Shown here piece by piece: positions 18,241 to 20,815 of a DNA stretch of 20,815 nucleotides (position 1 is the first letter of the stretch; the number at the start of each line of letters is the position of its first letter). This DNA is from Bremia lactucae (taxonomy: Eukaryota > Oomycota > Peronosporomycetes > Peronosporales > Peronosporaceae), in the NCBI RefSeq assembly GCF_004359215.1, contig NC_090628.1, forward strand, positions 965,838 through 986,652, in the 5' to 3' direction. The position numbers were made by a program, and so were the translations under genes. The notes below the pieces were generated by a model. The model made no database searches and was not told the DNA's origin. It was given only the letters and a program-made list of their open reading frames with translations.

Positions 18241-18773
18241 AAATTAATTTTAAACAAAAATTAATAATGCAGTATAACTGGAGCTTTTAATAAGATACCA
18301 ATTATGCAAATTTACAGGGAAAGACAGAATAGTACTCCACATCAGTTACTATCGTGACTCGGGTGATGTAACGGGGAGTCCCGACACAACATTTTTTTCA
18401 ATTTCAATACAAATTTATTATCTTTATGAAATTTGATTTGATAATTCCAATATTCCCAAATTTGGTATGTTGACGCAAAAAGACATTAGTTTTATCGATT
18501 GGCTGATTCAAGTTTAAATCAGCCCACTAATTGTCATTAAACACGATTGTGCGGTGCGCCAGTAGGCGCCATACATATTTTTTTATCCACATGATTTAGT
18601 CAGTATTAGATAAAAAATCGTAACGAATGAATTTAATTTTACGTGGTAAAGTTGCCCTATGTTATGCAAAATCGTTATATACACTTTATGTACTTAACGA
18701 GATTGTCAATGATTTCATGTGAATTAATTAGACCTGTCGATGGGGAGTTAACAAGTGCTTCCATGACGATACT
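18241..18773 (+). repeat. AT-rich LTR debris ahead of E2
   Basis: No gene. 18640-18770 (TAAAGTTGCCCTATGTTATGC to TTAATTAGACCTG) is a diverged copy of the first part of the E LTR, standing in tandem with the real E2 LTR start at 18774. TGTAACGGGGAGTCCCGACA at 18367 could be another LTR start. GGCTGATT/AATCAGCC near 18500 is a short hairpin. I read the segment as pieces of related older LTRs. Confidence 0.45.
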
Positions 18774-19305
18774 TGTAACGGGCTAAAGTTGCCCTAATGT
18801 TACACAGTCCCCGTTAAGTACACTTGGTGTACTTGAGGGGATAATCAATTACTAAATTAAAGTAAGTAGACCCAGCACTCGGGTGTGGTTCACACTTATG
18901 ACCAACCCTTGTGTCTGTGATGCACATGGGTGTATTCACATTAGAAGGGACGACGGCTAACGTCATTCGTTACGCGAGGTATCTAGAAAGATACGCTCGC
19001 AATACATATTAAGTGTTATCTATAGAGATGACATTTTGATTGGTAAAAAGAGGTATTTATATTTAATACGATTAAAATATAAATCAGTTTAAATCTACTT
19101 CCTACTTGGTAAGTGCGCACGAGGAGCCGGATAGCCGCTCCCATGACGACACTTAACCAGAGTACTTAGTGTGTTGGGTGAGGTCGCTAACGCGCCCACC
19201 ACAACTATCTCACTGCACGTAAGAGAAGCCGGTAGACCGCTTTCTCGCTGTGCTAGGGTGTGTGTCTAAGTAGAGCGTGGCCGCATTACGACGTGCCCGC
19301 CTACA
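18774..19305 (+). repeat. 5' LTR of Ty3/Gypsy element E2
   Basis: Starts TGTAACGGGCTAAAGTTGCC and ends CCTACA, followed by CT and the primer site. It aligns along its length with the E1 3' LTR (10967-11511). Has TGTGATGCAC...GTGTATTCACA hairpin, where a C-to-T change keeps pairing through G-U, and a single ACGACG/CGTCAT-type hairpin. Confidence 0.86.
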
Positions 19306-19307
19306 CT

Positions 19308-19319
19308 TGGTAGCACTTG
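19308..19319 (+). other. Primer binding site of element E2
   Basis: TGGTAGCACTTG two bases after the LTR, sharing TGGTAGCACTT with family A, so both families probably use the same tRNA primer. Confidence 0.75.
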
Positions 19320-19372
19320 AAATCCTTCCCACGACCCGCATATCTGCGTGTGTGGGTAAGGATGAGCCTAAT

Positions 19373-20437
19373 ATGGATTGGGCTCATTTCCCCCACCGAA
19401 CGTCATCGGGAGGTGGCAGGGCTTATGGCGCAGGATTTAGTGAACAAGCCCTGGCCAGGCCCCTGGGTACTCCTCCTGAGCAACATGTTGCTTAGTTGGA
19501 GCAAATTGAGACATTTGTGCTCGAACAGCGGGGGGCCGCGTCCGAGGCACAGGGCCATGCTGCGGCGGAGTCCGTCACTCAGACTCAGGATGAGCTGAGG
19601 CACGAGCAGGCTCGGAGGCGAGGCTCTCAACAGGACTGTTAAGATGCTCTATGCCCGGCCGCATCAGCCGAGGCCCATCCGGATGGACCCGCCCAAGTTT
19701 GATGGAACTGCGGCGCACACGATTGTCCACTGGCTTTCAGCCGTGGAGCAATGCGGTGTCGCCCAGCTCATCGAGGACGACAGCCGGATGGTGTCGTACG
19801 CCATGTCGCATCTGCGCGGTAAGGCCTCAGAGGGGCTTAGTCGGCGCTTATGGCGGACAGAAAGGCGTTCCCTACATGGGCGATCTTAAAGAAAAAGATT
19901 CGCGCCATGTACCAGCCGCCGAAAAACGAAGTGTTGCTTCAGGCGCGCTTCTTTGGAGCGCGACAGGCGAAGCGATCTCTGCAAGAGTATGTGCAAGAGA
20001 TGCGCTCGCTGTCGGCGTCCATAACAATAGATCCGATTCCGGAGCACATTAAGGTGCCCACGTTTATGAACGGACTACGGCATGGTCCATCGCAACAGGC
20101 CCTTTTCGGAAAGGTGCCGTCGACGATAGAAGAGGCAATCTAAATTGCCTTGGTTGAGGAGCAGTCTAGCGACAATGCCTCGGCGACAGCTTGGCATAAG
20201 CCGTCGGCCAAGAGGTCAGATGCCACTCTCATGGAGTTGGGCAATGCAGACGTCATCTGTTACAAATGCGGTAAGCGCGGCCATACGATGGCTCGCTGCT
20301 ATGCCAGGGTCCCTGCTGGGGCGAAGACTACCAGCAAGAGGGCTCCCTACCCAAAGGGCGATGGCAAGAACCACTGTGCGAGACGCATGAGTTCTTCATC
20401 GACCACTGAGGGGTCGGGAAATGCAGGAGCGCAGTAG
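19373..20437 (+). pseudogene. Gag of element E2 (best preserved gag here)
   Basis: Start taken at ATG 19373 (MDWAHFPHRTSSGGG). TAG at 19493-19495 interrupts the frame, which continues as a Gln/Glu/Ala-rich, probably coiled-coil part (LEQIETFVLEQRGAASEAQG). A frameshift near 19625 leads to RPIRMDPPKFDG, TIVHWLSAVEQCG and MSHLRGKASE; a single-base loss near 19835 shifts back to the first frame for MADRKAFPTWAILKKKIRAM, RFFGARQAKRSLQEYVQEM and KVPTFMNGLRHGPSQQALF. TAA at 20141-20143 probably replaces a Gln. The zinc knuckle C-Y-K-C-(4)-H-(4)-C is intact at 20258-20299. The frame ends GSGNAGAQ at TAG 20435-20437. It is more GC-rich than its surroundings and has few lesions, so it is probably the youngest element. 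Confidence 0.9.
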
Positions 20438-20459
20438 GAGCGAGATGTCCTACTGACGC
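20429..20459 (+). promoter_or_regulatory. Hairpin containing the gag UAG stop of E2
   Basis: CAGTAGGA (20432-20439) pairs perfectly with TCCTACTG (20448-20455) around an 8-base loop; GCG (20429-20431) pairs with CGC (20457-20459) across one bulged A, giving eleven pairs. TAG 20435-20437 lies in the 5' arm. Compared with A2 the innermost pair changes from G-C to A-T on both sides. In E2 the protease frame lies one base back from the gag frame, so a -1 shift rather than readthrough would join them. Confidence 0.6.
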
Positions 20460-20815
20460 GGACTCTGAAGCTACCACTTAGTTCAGAGTTGTGGAACAGA
20501 CGGTTAGCAAAGTTTCTGAGGTCTCGAAATTTCGGACCTCAATTCTCTTGGTCTATAGCGCTTAAGTAAGAGGCTATGACAATGTGATCACCCTCCTAGT
20601 GGATTCGGGTGCATCACAAAAAATTGTGAAATTCGCGGCTCTAAGAAAGCGACCGGCGATGTTTGAGACGCTTTGCCAGGATGGCAAGCGAGAAGAGACG
20701 TCCGTTAGCAAACGGCGCGCTCGTTAAGTCTGAGGGAGGTTAGGTTGAACTCGCCTTCAGCTTTAGTGACTTCTCTTGTAAAGAGAAGTTCACAGTGCTA
20801 GGTATGGAGACTCCG
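20438..20815 (+). pseudogene. Pol start of E2: protease (runs off window)
   Basis: Start of the E2 polyprotein, in the frame -1 relative to gag: CPTDADSEATT, a stop, then FRVVEQTVSKVSEVSKF, a stop near 20569, VRGYDNVITLLVDSGASQK. The aspartic protease motif D-S-G is at 20602-20610. FAALRKRPAMFETLCQDGK follows, then a frameshift near 20705; the last part reads VELAFSFSDFSCKEKFTVLG in another frame, a good match to Gypsy retropepsin order. The gene is cut by the window end. Confidence 0.82.

Noticed and set aside
18291..18300. TGGTATCTTA on the minus strand as a possible Copia primer site
   Set aside because: Only the first seven bases fit the initiator-Met primer TGGTATCAGAGC, and no LTR end could be shown next to it.
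1..20815. Search for host genes, RNA genes, CRISPR arrays or prokaryotic features
   Set aside because: All strong coding matches are to LTR-retrotransposon gag or pol; nothing else could be supported by eye.

Overview
The window reads as a retrotransposon graveyard from an oomycete, most likely a Phytophthora or downy-mildew type. The basis is that the gag/pol fragments, the RNase H 'SFFAEYNF' block and the primer-site style resemble what I know of Ty3/Gypsy elements from that group; no host gene, rRNA or tRNA was recognised. I distinguish four element families, here called A, B, D and E. Every element is broken by stops, frameshifts, deletions or inversions.

Layout. 1-1050 is a minus-strand gag (A1), with its primer site (1086-1098) and LTR (from 1101). 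1531-1871 is a 3' remnant of a B-type element. 1872-8158 is one plus-strand B element (B1): LTR, primer site, gag, protease, reverse transcriptase, then a segment flipped in place (about 5623-6335: RNase H and integrase N-terminus), then a scrap of integrase C-terminus. B1 is interrupted at about 6447-7594 by a minus-strand gag of another family (D). 8159-8879 is a minus-strand, internally deleted B element (B2). 8880-11511 is the 3' end of a plus-strand E element (E1): integrase C-terminus, two antisense reading frames (9299-10183 and 10285-10857), polypurine tract and 3' LTR. 11512-11834 holds part of another LTR-like sequence. 11835 to about 17025 is a plus-strand A element (A2): LTR, primer site, gag, protease, a flipped segment (about 13829-15230: reverse transcriptase and the start of RNase H), the RNase H end and integrase. 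17026-18240 is unrecognised sequence with long open frames mostly on the minus strand. 18241-18773 is AT-rich LTR debris. 18774 to the end is the 5' half of an E element (E2): LTR, primer site, gag and the start of protease.

Within each element the parts follow the usual LTR-retrotransposon plan: the LTR drives transcription, a tRNA primes at the site just inside it, gag builds the particle, and pol supplies protease, reverse transcriptase, RNase H and integrase. The best leads beyond routine annotation are: (1) a UAG gag stop sitting inside a hairpin stem in families A and E, with a weaker version in B; (2) a largely intact antisense gene between integrase and the 3' LTR of E1; (3) two independent in-place inversions inside pol. 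Boundaries and family labels come from comparing copies within the window and from remembered family patterns, not from a database search.
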